This document shows positions 42,410 to 50,958 of a stretch of DNA of 51,563 nucleotides, piece after piece. The position numbers and the translations under genes are program-made. The stretch is from Opitutaceae bacterium (GTDB taxonomy: Bacteria; Verrucomicrobiota; Verrucomicrobiia; Opitutales; Opitutaceae): NCBI GenBank assembly GCA_028284385.1, contig JANQRT010000049.1:1-51563 (forward strand), in the 5' to 3' direction. The notes beneath the pieces are model-generated. The model had not been told where the DNA came from, made no database searches, and saw only the letters and a program-made list of their open reading frames with translations. Every line of letters begins with the position of its first letter. The first letter of the stretch is position 1.

Positions 42410-45400
42410 ATGAAAACGTCATTAGCTACTAAGATGAAACCGGTTTTGCGTGCGCTTATTTTGCCCCTTATTTCAAGTGTGACAACCGTGTATGGCCAGG
42501 ACGACGAGGCGGAAGAGATATTTGAATTGAGTCCTTTCGAGGTTAAATCCGGAACTGGCTACGTGCAAACGCGCTCATTGGCAGGGACTCGGTTGAATTC
42601 CGAACTGTCCAACATTCCCCAGCAGATCTCGACAATGACCGAAGACTTTCTTGATGACATTGCTGCGACTACTCCACAAGACGCTTTGCTGTATTCGCTG
42701 AATGTCGAAAATCTTTCCGAATACTCGGAAGGCGGCGCTAATGGACATTTCGCGCGAGGTATCAATGATCTGGATTTTAGTGGCCGTATCCGAGGCATTT
42801 CTTCTGCCGGGCGTATGCGGGATTTCTTCCAGACCGTAGTGCAGGGAGACACCTATAACCTAGATCAACTCACTGTTTCCAGCGGTCCCAATGCAGTGAT
42901 TTACGGGCTTGCAGGAACCGGGGGTGTCATCAATGCCTCATTCAAGAAGGCTATGTACGCGGATTCTTTTGCCTCATTTGAGACGAGAGTAGATTCGGAA
43001 GAATCCGTTCGGTTCACGCTGGACGTCAATCAGGAAGTAATAAAGGACACGCTCTCATTTCGATTCATTTCGTTATGGGATGACTTTAAAACCTATCGCA
43101 ACTCCAGCGATGGCGAGCAGGAACGCTACTTTCTGACTGTTTCCGCGCGTCCTTGGAAGGGAGCGAATCTTCAAGCCTACTACGAAAATGTGGAAATCGA
43201 TAAGTCTCTGCCTAGAAATGTTGTCGCCTATGATGGTGGAGTAACCGCATACCTTGAGCATGTTGCGAATGGTGGGGATCCTTACTTCGACAACTCGCTT
43301 CAGACTACGAATGTCGAAGGTTGGGAAGGCCTTATTCAGAGGTCTGCTCAACCCCGCGATCTCTGGGTATTGCAGGGAGAGGGTACGCCTGTTGATATTG
43401 GCTTAACGAATGGAAGAAATGGATACTGGGTGAGAACAATCGACCCTAGGCTTCAAGCGCCGGATCCATCCGATCAATTTCGATGGAGCCTTCCACCAGA
43501 CAGTCCAATAGTGTCTCCCGAACATAACGTGCATGGTCTAACGACAGGAAGGAATATGAAAGCGGAGATTTATGGAGCTGTTTTCAACCAGCAGATTACG
43601 CCGAATCTATTCATTGAGCTTGGATTCAACAAGGAAGAATCACCCACAGCCTTCTACAACATGGCGCAGCCAGGGGCAGCCTTGGTTCGAGTAGACCCCA
43701 ATCTTTATCTGCCAGATGGCGTTACTCCAAATCCTTGGAAAGGAATGATGTATACTGAGCATTTTGGAGTTAGTATAAATGATCTTTACGAGCTCTATGG
43801 AATGCGAGCAACCGTTAGTTATAATCTGGACCTTACAGAAAAATCGAAATGGCTGGGTCGACATAACTTCATGGGGCTTCTGACGAGAGACAGGATGGAT
43901 AATCTATGGAGCTGGAATAATACAAGAACCATTCCGGCCAACCAGGTTGATGATTATAAATTCGATGCACGAAACAGGAGAAATAACGGGCAAACATTCT
44001 ATCGCTGGTATATAGATCCCGTTACCTACGAAATGATCAATCCATTTGATCCGCTCACTGGAGGGCCACAGCCGGATGGAACGTTTGTTTATTCCTTGGA
44101 TAATTCACCAGCCGCAGTGAATGTAAGAACTACATTGTCCGAAGCGGAAGGCGCGACAGGCGCCGTACAGAGCTTTTGGCTGAACGACCGGGTTGTAACC
44201 ACATTGGGATATCGCCAGGGTTGGTTTACACAAGGTCAAGCTCATCCTGAACTGCTCGTTAACACCGAAGACGTCGTGTGGGGATGGCAACATGGCAAGG
44301 ATATCAACCGTGACTTGGATACGTGGGAGCCAGAAACCAAAGAAGATGCTATAAACTACGGAGCGGTCGCGCATTTGACCAAGCCGGAGAGCAAATTAGG
44401 GCAAATTAGCGCATTCTATAATTGGGCTGACATTTTCAATTCTCCCTCGTCTGCTCATTTTGCAGATGGATCTCCTATCCCTTCAGCAATCGGAGAGAGT
44501 TATGATTTTGGTATTATGTGGTCCAGGTTTGATTCGAAGATTGGACTGAGGTTGAATTGGTACAAAACCAAGAGTGAAAATGCCAACGATTGCACGTGGT
44601 GCGGGGACATAAGGGGACCTGTTACGCTTATTGAGCAAGGAATTGGCGCCCCCGGAAGGCAGTCGCAAGTTGAGGACAACTACGCCGTCGGCTTGGCGGA
44701 TGGCGATTATGTAGACAGCTTCGGTAATCCGATTACAACCCCTCCCGTACCATTCGACCCAAGCACCTTTGCCCTCGAGGAGCGTGCAGCCTACTTTGAA
44801 ATGGTGGCAAACCGGGAGTCCAAAGGAGTTGAAATCGAGGCATGGGCCAATCCGACAGAAAACTGGACTTTCAGGCTGACCGCGGCCGACAACGAAGCGA
44901 GGGATAAGGATAGTTTAAAAGGATGGGGGCAGTGGATACGCGACAGATATTCCTACTGGAGGGCATGGGCCGAATGGGAGCAAAATACCTTTCTCGTTGG
45001 GAACGAAACCAGCCTCGCAACAGCTGCTGGTTCGGTAACCAATCGATTCAATAGTCTTGCGGCGACTTATACGACGCTCGTCAATTCTGATGGTACTCAA
45101 GTGAATCAGAACGCGGGATGGCGTGTCAATCTCACTGGAAAGTATAACTTTTCCGAAGGACCCTTGAATGGCGCTCATTTAGGTGCCCACATCCGATATC
45201 GCCAGGCTCCTGTGATTGGCTATTTATCGCTTCCAGCTGATTCGCCTTTCCCAGACTGGCCTGGTTCTCCGGCTGAGTTTAAAGCTCCCAGTCTGGATAA
45301 TCCAGTAGAAGCTCCAAATCGTTACGATTTTGACGTTTTTGCGGGATATCGCGGAAAGCTAATGAACGATAAAATCAGATATACTGTTCGTTTGAATATA

Positions 45401-45520
45401 AGAAATGTCCTTAACGATACTGATATAGTGCCTCAAAGATCCAGAAGTGATGGCTCGGTTGCGGTATACACTTTCAAACAGCCACGATTATTTATTTTGT
45501 CTACCGAATTCTCCTTCTGA
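42410..45520 (+). CDS. TonB-dependent outer-membrane receptor (Opitutae type)
   Basis: 1,036 residues. The signal peptide includes VLRALILPLISSVTTVYG. The mature start EEIFELSPFEVKSGTGYVQTR and SLAGTRLNSELSNIPQQ are the Opitutae plug signature, like the receptor at 20403-23198. The plug continues with SGPNAVIYGLAGTGGVINASFKKA near 160-185. The remainder is beta-barrel sequence with frequent alternating aromatic residues, ending in RLFILSTEFSF with the terminal Phe used for barrel assembly. It is likely the uptake receptor of the second carbohydrate locus, followed 143 bp later by an MFS sugar permease. It is 89 residues longer than the other receptor (as open frames) and only distantly similar. 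Confidence 0.93.
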   Translation: MKTSLATKMKPVLRALILPLISSVTTVYGQDDEAEEIFELSPFEVKSGTGYVQTRSLAGTRLNSELSNIPQQISTMTEDFLDDIAATTPQDALLYSLNVENLSEYSEGGANGHFARGINDLDFSGRIRGISSAGRMRDFFQTVVQGDTYNLDQLTVSSGPNAVIYGLAGTGGVINASFKKAMYADSFASFETRVDSEESVRFTLDVNQEVIKDTLSFRFISLWDDFKTYRNSSDGEQERYFLTVSARPWKGANLQAYYENVEIDKSLPRNVVAYDGGVTAYLEHVANGGDPYFDNSLQTTNVEGWEGLIQRSAQPRDLWVLQGEGTPVDIGLTNGRNGYWVRTIDPRLQAPDPSDQFRWSLPPDSPIVSPEHNVHGLTTGRNMKAEIYGAVFNQQITPNLFIELGFNKEESPTAFYNMAQPGAALVRVDPNLYLPDGVTPNPWKGMMYTEHFGVSINDLYELYGMRATVSYNLDLTEKSKWLGRHNFMGLLTRDRMDNLWSWNNTRTIPANQVDDYKFDARNRRNNGQTFYRWYIDPVTYEMINPFDPLTGGPQPDGTFVYSLDNSPAAVNVRTTLSEAEGATGAVQSFWLNDRVVTTLGYRQGWFTQGQAHPELLVNTEDVVWGWQHGKDINRDLDTWEPETKEDAINYGAVAHLTKPESKLGQISAFYNWADIFNSPSSAHFADGSPIPSAIGESYDFGIMWSRFDSKIGLRLNWYKTKSENANDCTWCGDIRGPVTLIEQGIGAPGRQSQVEDNYAVGLADGDYVDSFGNPITTPPVPFDPSTFALEERAAYFEMVANRESKGVEIEAWANPTENWTFRLTAADNEARDKDSLKGWGQWIRDRYSYWRAWAEWEQNTFLVGNETSLATAAGSVTNRFNSLAATYTTLVNSDGTQVNQNAGWRVNLTGKYNFSEGPLNGAHLGAHIRYRQAPVIGYLSLPADSPFPDWPGSPAEFKAPSLDNPVEAPNRYDFDVFAGYRGKLMNDKIRYTVRLNIRNVLNDTDIVPQRSRSDGSVAVYTFKQPRLFILSTEFSF

Positions 45521-45663
45521 ATTCATTTAATGCGTTTGATTTAAAGGACTTCTGATTGCCATTGGAATAGTGGAAAAGAAGTCATATATATCAAATCTAG
45601 GTGTAAATAGGCTTATAGCAAAATTTACAAAAGTCATTATGCGTCATTCTATAGAGGATAAGA

Positions 45664-46998
45664 ATGAATTCCGCTTCTGAAAATTCAGTTTCCAGTGACA
45701 GCAATAGGAGGTTGCTATTGTATATTAGCTGTCTCGCTTACACGACGATAGGATTTCACTTCAGTATCCGAAGCAACATAGCTGGAGATCTGAATACTAT
45801 ATTTCTGTCGTTAGACGCTGCCCATGCTGCAGAGATGGTTGGCAGTGTGCTCGGTATCGCCTTCCTTGGCTATGGCATAACCATCTTGGTGATCAGTCCT
45901 TTGATTGATGCGTTGGGCATGGGCTTGCTGATGAAGCTTTCTGGAATCTTGATTGTTCTGGGGAGCGCTGTGACTTTACTAGCGGATTCATCTTCAATTC
46001 AAAACCCGTATATCATTGTCTGGAGTGGAATGCTCCTGGTCGGCTTGGGTTGGGGATTGGTTGATACCAATACCAATCCGCTTGTTGCGGGACTGTATCC
46101 CAGGGAACGTACACACAAATTGAATGTAATACATGCGTGGTGGCCAGCTGGCATAATATTCGGCGGTCTGGCAGGGCTTTTGCTCGGAGCTATTGAAACC
46201 ACATGGAAAACTAAAGTCGTTACGTCCATGGTGCCCGCCTTGCTATTAGTTGTCTTTTGTTTTAAAGCAAACTTTCCCCCTACTGAACGCGCAGCGGCTG
46301 GCGTGAGTTTTTCCGAGATGATCAGAGAAATTTTCCGAAGACCAATGTTCTTTATTTGGTTTTTCTGTATTTGGATAACCGCGACAGTCGAACTAGCTCC
46401 CGGTCAGTGGGTTGATATGGCTCTCACACGCACAGTTGGGTTTCGCGGAATATGGATACTGATATATATCAGCGGCTTGATGTTTGTAATGCGGCATTTC
46501 GCCGGCACTTTAGCTCGCAGATTTTCTCCCGTCGGATTGCTTTGGATTTCCTGTCTTTTGTCTTCAATCGGATTATTTTGGTTGAGCGCAGCCGATAATC
46601 CTGTTTCAGGAATGCTCGCCGCCACGTTTTGGGGTACTGGCGTATGCTTTTTGTGGCCTACTATGTTAGCAACCGTAAATGATCGGTATCCACGGTCTGG
46701 AGCATTTGGGCTCGGTGTGATGGGTTTTGGGGCTATGCTTGCAGTTTATCTGTTTATGCCGATCATGGGCCGGGTATATGACAACGCGAAAATTAGAGCT
46801 GCGGGAGGTGTTGATGCGTTCAATTCGCTGCGGGATTCAGAACTAGAATCGGTCCTGATCACCGCATCGCAGTCATCATTTCGCGCTGTGGCAACCCTCC
46901 CTGTCATATTGCTCATTGTTTTTGGAATAATTTGGATCTATGACAAAGTTAAGGGTGTTAGAATTGAGGTTCTTCATGAGCAGAAGATATCTGAATGA
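45664..46998 (+). CDS. Sugar MFS permease (FucP-like)
   Basis: 444 residues with about 12 hydrophobic segments and a good ribosome-binding site (GAGG 8 nt upstream). The loop GLGWGLVDTNTNPLVAGLYPRERTHKLNVIHAWWPAGIIFGGLAG resembles the FucP/GlcP branch of the major facilitator superfamily, in which a conserved Asn and His-Ala follow a Leu-Asn motif. The second half contains GQWVDMALTRTVG and ATFWGTGVCFLWPTMLATV. It would import the monosaccharide or small oligosaccharide from the periplasm in symport with protons. Its position after the TonB receptor supports that role. The substrate may be a deoxy-sugar such as fucose or rhamnose, which is an inference. Confidence 0.9.
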   Translation: MNSASENSVSSDSNRRLLLYISCLAYTTIGFHFSIRSNIAGDLNTIFLSLDAAHAAEMVGSVLGIAFLGYGITILVISPLIDALGMGLLMKLSGILIVLGSAVTLLADSSSIQNPYIIVWSGMLLVGLGWGLVDTNTNPLVAGLYPRERTHKLNVIHAWWPAGIIFGGLAGLLLGAIETTWKTKVVTSMVPALLLVVFCFKANFPPTERAAAGVSFSEMIREIFRRPMFFIWFFCIWITATVELAPGQWVDMALTRTVGFRGIWILIYISGLMFVMRHFAGTLARRFSPVGLLWISCLLSSIGLFWLSAADNPVSGMLAATFWGTGVCFLWPTMLATVNDRYPRSGAFGLGVMGFGAMLAVYLFMPIMGRVYDNAKIRAAGGVDAFNSLRDSELESVLITASQSSFRAVATLPVILLIVFGIIWIYDKVKGVRIEVLHEQKISE

Positions 46999-47012
46999 AA
47001 ATCTGACCGTGT

Positions 47013-47432
47013 TCATATGCTTTCGCTCTGGACGATTCCCAGCTGCTGGAGAAGAGCCAGCTGGTCGAGCAACTCCCATTCCTTTTTGATGAGACCGTCT
47101 TCCAGTTGGCTTAAGACTACTCCCTGCAGATTAACTTTCTTGCCGGTTGCCGGAAGACCTAGGAAATCGCCTTCATGCGTTCCTGTCATGGTGATGCGGG
47201 TACTAACCTTTTCTTCTTCCGCAACTTGGTCGTCGATGGCAATATGAAGATCAGGAAAGGCCGAGCGAAAAGCCTGGGCAAAGGCTCTCAAATCCGCAAT
47301 GCCTTCCATCGTTTCCGTGGGAGATTCGTAACGATAATCAGGATGTACGATTTCTTCTAATACGGACAGGTTTCCTTTGTTGAATACTTCGTCTATAATA
47401 AGGCTTACGGTTTCTTTGCTATCTGTTTTCAT
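47013..47432 (-). CDS. SnoaL-like polyketide cyclase/ester cyclase family protein
   Basis: 139 residues with the NTF2-like fold. Marks are VLEEIVHPDYRYESPTETMEGIADLRAFAQAFRSAFPDLHIAIDDQVAEEEKV and TRITMTGTHEGDFLGLPATGKKV, the latter a signature of SnoaL-like ester cyclases. The final helix VWELLDQLALLQQLGI type is also present as WELLDQLALLQQLGI. No signal peptide. It is convergent with the MFS gene (14 bp apart). Eight 7-bp tandem repeats lie directly upstream of its start codon. It appears to belong to the cluster with DUF1772 and NmrA proteins and a divergent AraC regulator. Confidence 0.9.
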   Translation of the reverse strand: MKTDSKETVSLIIDEVFNKGNLSVLEEIVHPDYRYESPTETMEGIADLRAFAQAFRSAFPDLHIAIDDQVAEEEKVSTRITMTGTHEGDFLGLPATGKKVNLQGVVLSQLEDGLIKKEWELLDQLALLQQLGIVQSESI

Positions 47433-47445
47433 TTTGGTATCTTGA

Positions 47446-47501
47446 TTCGGTGTTCGGTGTTCGGTGTTCGGTGTTCGGTGTTCGGTGTTCGGTGTTCGGT
47501 G
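47446..47501. repeat. Heptanucleotide tandem repeat, eight perfect TTCGGTG units
   Basis: 56 bp of TTCGGTG repeated eight times without error, starting 13 bp upstream of the SnoaL ATG (47432) on its minus strand. It is followed on the plus-strand side by a degenerate CT/GTCC-rich stretch (to about 47535). A unit of 7 bp is prone to slippage, so copy number may vary between cells and strains. Confidence 0.9.
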
Positions 47502-47539
47502 TCTTTCTCCTGTGTCCCGTCCCCTGTCTCCTGGGTAGA

Positions 47540-48034
47540 TTAGATTCTAAGAATAAGCGTTAATAGGAGCGCAGCCGTGAGTGTTGCAAAGAACGTTCTC
47601 CTCGAGTTCCAAGGTATCCATTGCGTTTCGAAGGCTTCTCTAGTTTCGGCTAGAGCTGCTTCGCTGGATGTATCGAGATCTTGGGTCTGCAGCTTGTTGT
47701 TCAAGGGGATGTTCTTGGTAAAAGTGGTGAACTGCACACCCGCGAAGTAGGCGATTGTGGCGATGACCACCAGGATACGATTGACCCCTTCGAGCTGAAA
47801 GATGCCGATGCCTGCTGCCAGCCCCAGTGTTACTACTGACCCCAGCCAAACCAGACCGAAGATAGGCTGGCCTTTCTGGATGACGCTATCCATGACCTTG
47901 AAAGCCCGGAGGAACTCTCGGTCGCCCAATGTTTTGATGCCCGGCATGACGACGACCGCAAAAGCGAGAACGAACCCTGCTACCAGCGAGCATAGCAGGG
48001 TCGCCAAACCTAATGTGATATTGAATGTATCCAT
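47540..48034 (-). CDS. DUF1772 (anthrone oxygenase family) membrane protein
   Basis: 164 residues with four hydrophobic segments (about 8-32, 60-80, 85-103 and 145-162), matching the DUF1772/anthrone oxygenase family. Marks are FAVVVMPGIKTLGDREFLRAFKVMDSVIQ near 25-53 and the tail WIPWNSRRTFFATLTAALLL; the family typically has an N-x-x-R near the C-terminus, here NSRR. It is an inner-membrane protein; most bacterial members are uncharacterised. It starts 20 bp after the NmrA-type gene and is probably co-transcribed with it. The SnoaL gene follows after a 107-bp spacer containing the heptamer repeats. Confidence 0.88.
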   Translation of the reverse strand: MDTFNITLGLATLLCSLVAGFVLAFAVVVMPGIKTLGDREFLRAFKVMDSVIQKGQPIFGLVWLGSVVTLGLAAGIGIFQLEGVNRILVVIATIAYFAGVQFTTFTKNIPLNNKLQTQDLDTSSEAALAETREAFETQWIPWNSRRTFFATLTAALLLTLILRI

Positions 48035-48054
48035 TGATTTGATATTTAAGGGGT

Positions 48055-48921
48055 TCAGTTTGCGGCGGTCTGCATATCCCAGACGCCATTTGCCGCCTCT
48101 TCACGAGCGAAATCAGCGAAATCGCGCGGTTCCCGGCCGAGAGCTCTTTTAACGCCGTCGGTGAGGTAGGCATTGCGACCATCCAGTACATCGGCGATCA
48201 GTTGCGCGATAGGCATGGATTCTTCTTCTGAAAAGCCAGCCATGACTAGCTCCTTGGCGTATGCTTCTATGGATACAGGTTGATACTGCACTTCGCGTCC
48301 GATGGCTTTGCTAAGCTCCTGAGCCACTTGATCCAGGGAAAGGAGGCGAGGGCCGGAGAGCTCGTAGATCTCACCTGCGTGACCTGTTTCCGTGAGTGCC
48401 ACGAAAGCCACTTCCGCGATGTCTTCCGCATCGACGAAGGGCTCCAGAATATCGCCTGTTGGCATAGCCAAGTGACCGTGGCGTATGGCGTCGGCGAAGG
48501 ATTCGCTAAAGTTCTGATTGAAGACGGCGCAGCGAACCACGGTCCAGTCGGCTCCTGAGTTTTCCAAGCGGACTTCCGCGTCGCGGGCTCCTTCTTCGCC
48601 TCTGCCCGAGAGCAAGACCAGACGCTTGGCTCCCATGGATACAGCGAGCTTGGAGAAGGCTTCCACTTTGTCTGCTGCCCCCGGAAAAGTCAGATCTGGG
48701 TAAAAGGTGATGTAGGCTGCTTGGACTCCTTCCAGGGCGGGCTCCCAGGTGGCTTGATCATTCCAATCGAAAGGCGTTTCGCTGGAACGCGAGGCTGCCT
48801 TGACCGGATAGTCGGCTTCGCGCAATCTTTGAACAACGCGACGGCCAGTTTTGCCATTGGCTCCAATGACAAGGACTGTATGTTTATCGGGATTAGATGG
48901 TGTTTTTGTATTCGTGGTCAT
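48055..48921 (-). CDS. NmrA-like NAD(P)-binding protein
   Basis: 288 residues, an atypical SDR of the NmrA/NAD(P)H-binding family. The Rossmann motif VLVIGANGKTGRRV lies at about 16-29, and RLVLLSGRGEEGA and GADWTVVRCAVFNQNF are typical of the NmrA-like branch; the classical YxxxK is absent. It is probably a cytoplasmic redox-sensing or quinone-reductase-like protein. It is divergent from the AraC regulator (75 bp between starts), so it is likely a target of it. The gene order NmrA-DUF1772-SnoaL beside an AraC with a cupin_6-type domain recurs in many bacteria. Confidence 0.92.
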   Translation of the reverse strand: MTTNTKTPSNPDKHTVLVIGANGKTGRRVVQRLREADYPVKAASRSSETPFDWNDQATWEPALEGVQAAYITFYPDLTFPGAADKVEAFSKLAVSMGAKRLVLLSGRGEEGARDAEVRLENSGADWTVVRCAVFNQNFSESFADAIRHGHLAMPTGDILEPFVDAEDIAEVAFVALTETGHAGEIYELSGPRLLSLDQVAQELSKAIGREVQYQPVSIEAYAKELVMAGFSEEESMPIAQLIADVLDGRNAYLTDGVKRALGREPRDFADFAREEAANGVWDMQTAAN

Positions 48922-48996
48922 AACACAACCAGTCTATAAGATTTCTCCCAACCACACCATAGCCCGGATGCTCAAGGTCATAAGCAATCGTCTCAA

Positions 48997-49950
48997 ATGA
49001 AGGAAATCGATGAATTCAGCGGGCTCCTCGAAGGGCCTCGGGCTCGTGGGGCCTTCACCTTGCGAGGACTGCTGGCGTCGCCCTGGAGCCTGCGGATCGA
49101 GGCGGATTCGCCACTGACCGTAATCGCCATGGTCAAGGGCGAGATCCACATCGCGCATGATAATGGCGAAACGGTTTGGCTGGGGCCGGGGGACGTGGCC
49201 ATAGCGCGAGCTCCCGGGCACTATACGGTGGCCGATCATCCCGACACGGAACCGACCATCTTCATTTACCCCGGACAGGATTGCCGTGCTCCCGACGGCC
49301 GATCGCTTCACGATGAAATGATGTTGGGAGTGCGTACTTGGGGGAATGATCCCGACGCTTCTACTCTGATGCTTGTGGGCGCCTACGAGTCCATGGGGAA
49401 TGTGAGTGATCGCCTGCGTAATGCTTTGCCCCCGCTTCTTTGGGTGAAAAACGAGAAGTGGGAATCGCCCCTCATTCAATTGCTCAGCGACGAAATGGCT
49501 AGAGACGCCCCAGGGCAAGCGGCGGTGCTAGACCGTCTGCTCGACATGCTTCTCATCGCCATCCTGCGAACCTGGTTCGACCGAAAGGAATCGAAGGATC
49601 TTCCTTGGTATCAGGCGAAGGGAGACCGTATCGTTGGTAGAGCCTTGAAAATGATGCATCAAGATCCTGCCCATCCCTGGACCTTGGCTGGGCTTTCGGC
49701 CAAAGTGGGCGTTTCACGAGCGGCCTTAGCTCGACGTTTCCATGAAGTGGTAGGCGAACCGCCCATGGCCTTTCTCACCCAATGGCGACTGGCTCTGGCG
49801 GCAGACTTGCTCTGCGAGCCTGACGAAACGGTCGGCACCGTCGCCGAACGCGTCGGCTACAGCAGTCCCTACGCCCTAAGCTCCGCCTTTAAACGTGTTC
49901 GGGGAGTTAGCCCTCAAGAGCATCGCTCCAATGCTTTGGCTAGTGGGTGA
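48997..49950 (+). CDS. AraC-family regulator with cupin_6-type sensor domain
   Basis: 317 residues. The N-terminal sensor (about 5-195) has SPWSLRIEADSPLTVIAMVKGEIHI and LGPGDVAIARAPGHYTVADHP, as in the cupin_6 (AraC_binding) class, and a helical LLDMLLIAILRTWFDR. The DNA-binding domain spans about 215-312: PWTLAGLSAKVGVSRAALARRFHEVVGEPPMAFL is the first helix-turn-helix and VGTVAERVGYSSPYALSSAFKRVRGVSPQEHR the second. It is divergent from the NmrA gene and probably regulates it. The GC-rich coding sequence resembles the neighbouring NmrA gene. Confidence 0.93.
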   Translation: MKEIDEFSGLLEGPRARGAFTLRGLLASPWSLRIEADSPLTVIAMVKGEIHIAHDNGETVWLGPGDVAIARAPGHYTVADHPDTEPTIFIYPGQDCRAPDGRSLHDEMMLGVRTWGNDPDASTLMLVGAYESMGNVSDRLRNALPPLLWVKNEKWESPLIQLLSDEMARDAPGQAAVLDRLLDMLLIAILRTWFDRKESKDLPWYQAKGDRIVGRALKMMHQDPAHPWTLAGLSAKVGVSRAALARRFHEVVGEPPMAFLTQWRLALAADLLCEPDETVGTVAERVGYSSPYALSSAFKRVRGVSPQEHRSNALASG

Positions 49951-50048
49951 GGGTTGATTCACCTCCTCGTTTAAATACGTATCCAAATCTATTACACAAA
50001 TTTGGACCGCAGTTCGGGGAAAGAGTAGTAACTTGTCCCTAAATCATC

Positions 50049-50072
50049 CTCAATCCGTAAAGTGATTCGAGC
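50049..50072. repeat. Intergenic 24-mer, copy 2 (CTCAATCC-r-TAAAGTG)
   Basis: Second copy of the sequence at 34193-34216, in the 274-bp gap between the AraC gene and the creatininase-family gene. No other function is evident in this gap. Confidence 0.4.
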
Positions 50073-50224
50073 TTCGAGCAAATTCGGAGGAGAGGTGGGA
50101 TCAATACGTTGCTTTATTAGCATTCATTGAGTGCTGCCAATGCGCAAAACAGTTCTCAGTTTGAATAAATCCAAGCTAGATTAGAGAAATCTTGATTAGT
50201 TTTCGAATACAGGAATGTCGGACG

Positions 50225-50956
50225 CTAATCCAGCTTTAGAGCTTCTGCTGATAGCCAATCCTCCAGTTGCCCGGCCAACTGCCGAGCCCGAGTCGCATCC
50301 AACAGTCGAGGATCATCGCCAAGGATGCCGAACAGGACATTTTCCGGATCGCGTCGATGTGCTCCCTTGCTGTTACCCTTTGGATCTTCGGCTGGCTGTT
50401 CCTCCACGCTTGGCAAACGCTCCAGGTTTACAAGATTAGGCTTCAGAGCGAAAAGGACTGAGGTTTCGAAGATCGCTCCGTGGTCGGGAGCCATTGGAGA
50501 ATCCGGCATGCTGCTGATGGAAAGAGTGCTCAGGCGCAAGCCACTTCCCTCCCTCTCCGCCCATCGGCGCTCGAGAGTCTCCAGTAAGGCGAGTTGCTTC
50601 TTCGCGAAATGCCCCGTAAAGACGAGCGCTTTCCTGACGCCACAATCCTGTAAGCGGGACAGCGTCAGCTCTAAAAGCTTGAGCAAGATCTCCTCTTCCT
50701 CGACAAGAATGGTCCACGGATGATGCCAGATGCTTCCCGTCATTCCGTAGTAAAGTGGTGGGTACACAAGCCCCCCGACTCGCGACGCAGCCCGCAGACA
50801 AAGCCCATGAGCCGTCAGGCTATCGAGTCCTACGGGCAGATGTTCGCCATGCCATTCCACAGCTCCAAGCGGGAGGAACACCAGGGGATTCCGTTTCATG
50901 GCTCTGCGAAAATCGGCTGGCAGGCAACGTTCGAACCGTAATGTTTCGTCACTCAT
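50225..50956 (-). CDS. Creatininase-family amidohydrolase
   Basis: About 243 residues from the ATG at 50956; the frame also has a TTG at 50962 that overlaps the upstream stop. The family's metal site is visible: PLGAVEWHGEHLPVGLDS (Glu, His and Asp) near 28-45, a GH in VFTGHF near 115 that replaces the usual NGHGGN, and DHGAIFETSV near 155-165. Members hydrolyse creatinine or act on related cyclic amides and deformylate mycofactocin-type peptides; the substrate is not known. The start is 2 bp after the stop of the aldo/keto reductase, so the pair is probably co-transcribed and coupled. Confidence 0.85.
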   Translation of the reverse strand: MSDETLRFERCLPADFRRAMKRNPLVFLPLGAVEWHGEHLPVGLDSLTAHGLCLRAASRVGGLVYPPLYYGMTGSIWHHPWTILVEEEEILLKLLELTLSRLQDCGVRKALVFTGHFAKKQLALLETLERRWAEREGSGLRLSTLSISSMPDSPMAPDHGAIFETSVLFALKPNLVNLERLPSVEEQPAEDPKGNSKGAHRRDPENVLFGILGDDPRLLDATRARQLAGQLEDWLSAEALKLD

Positions 50957-50958
50957 GG

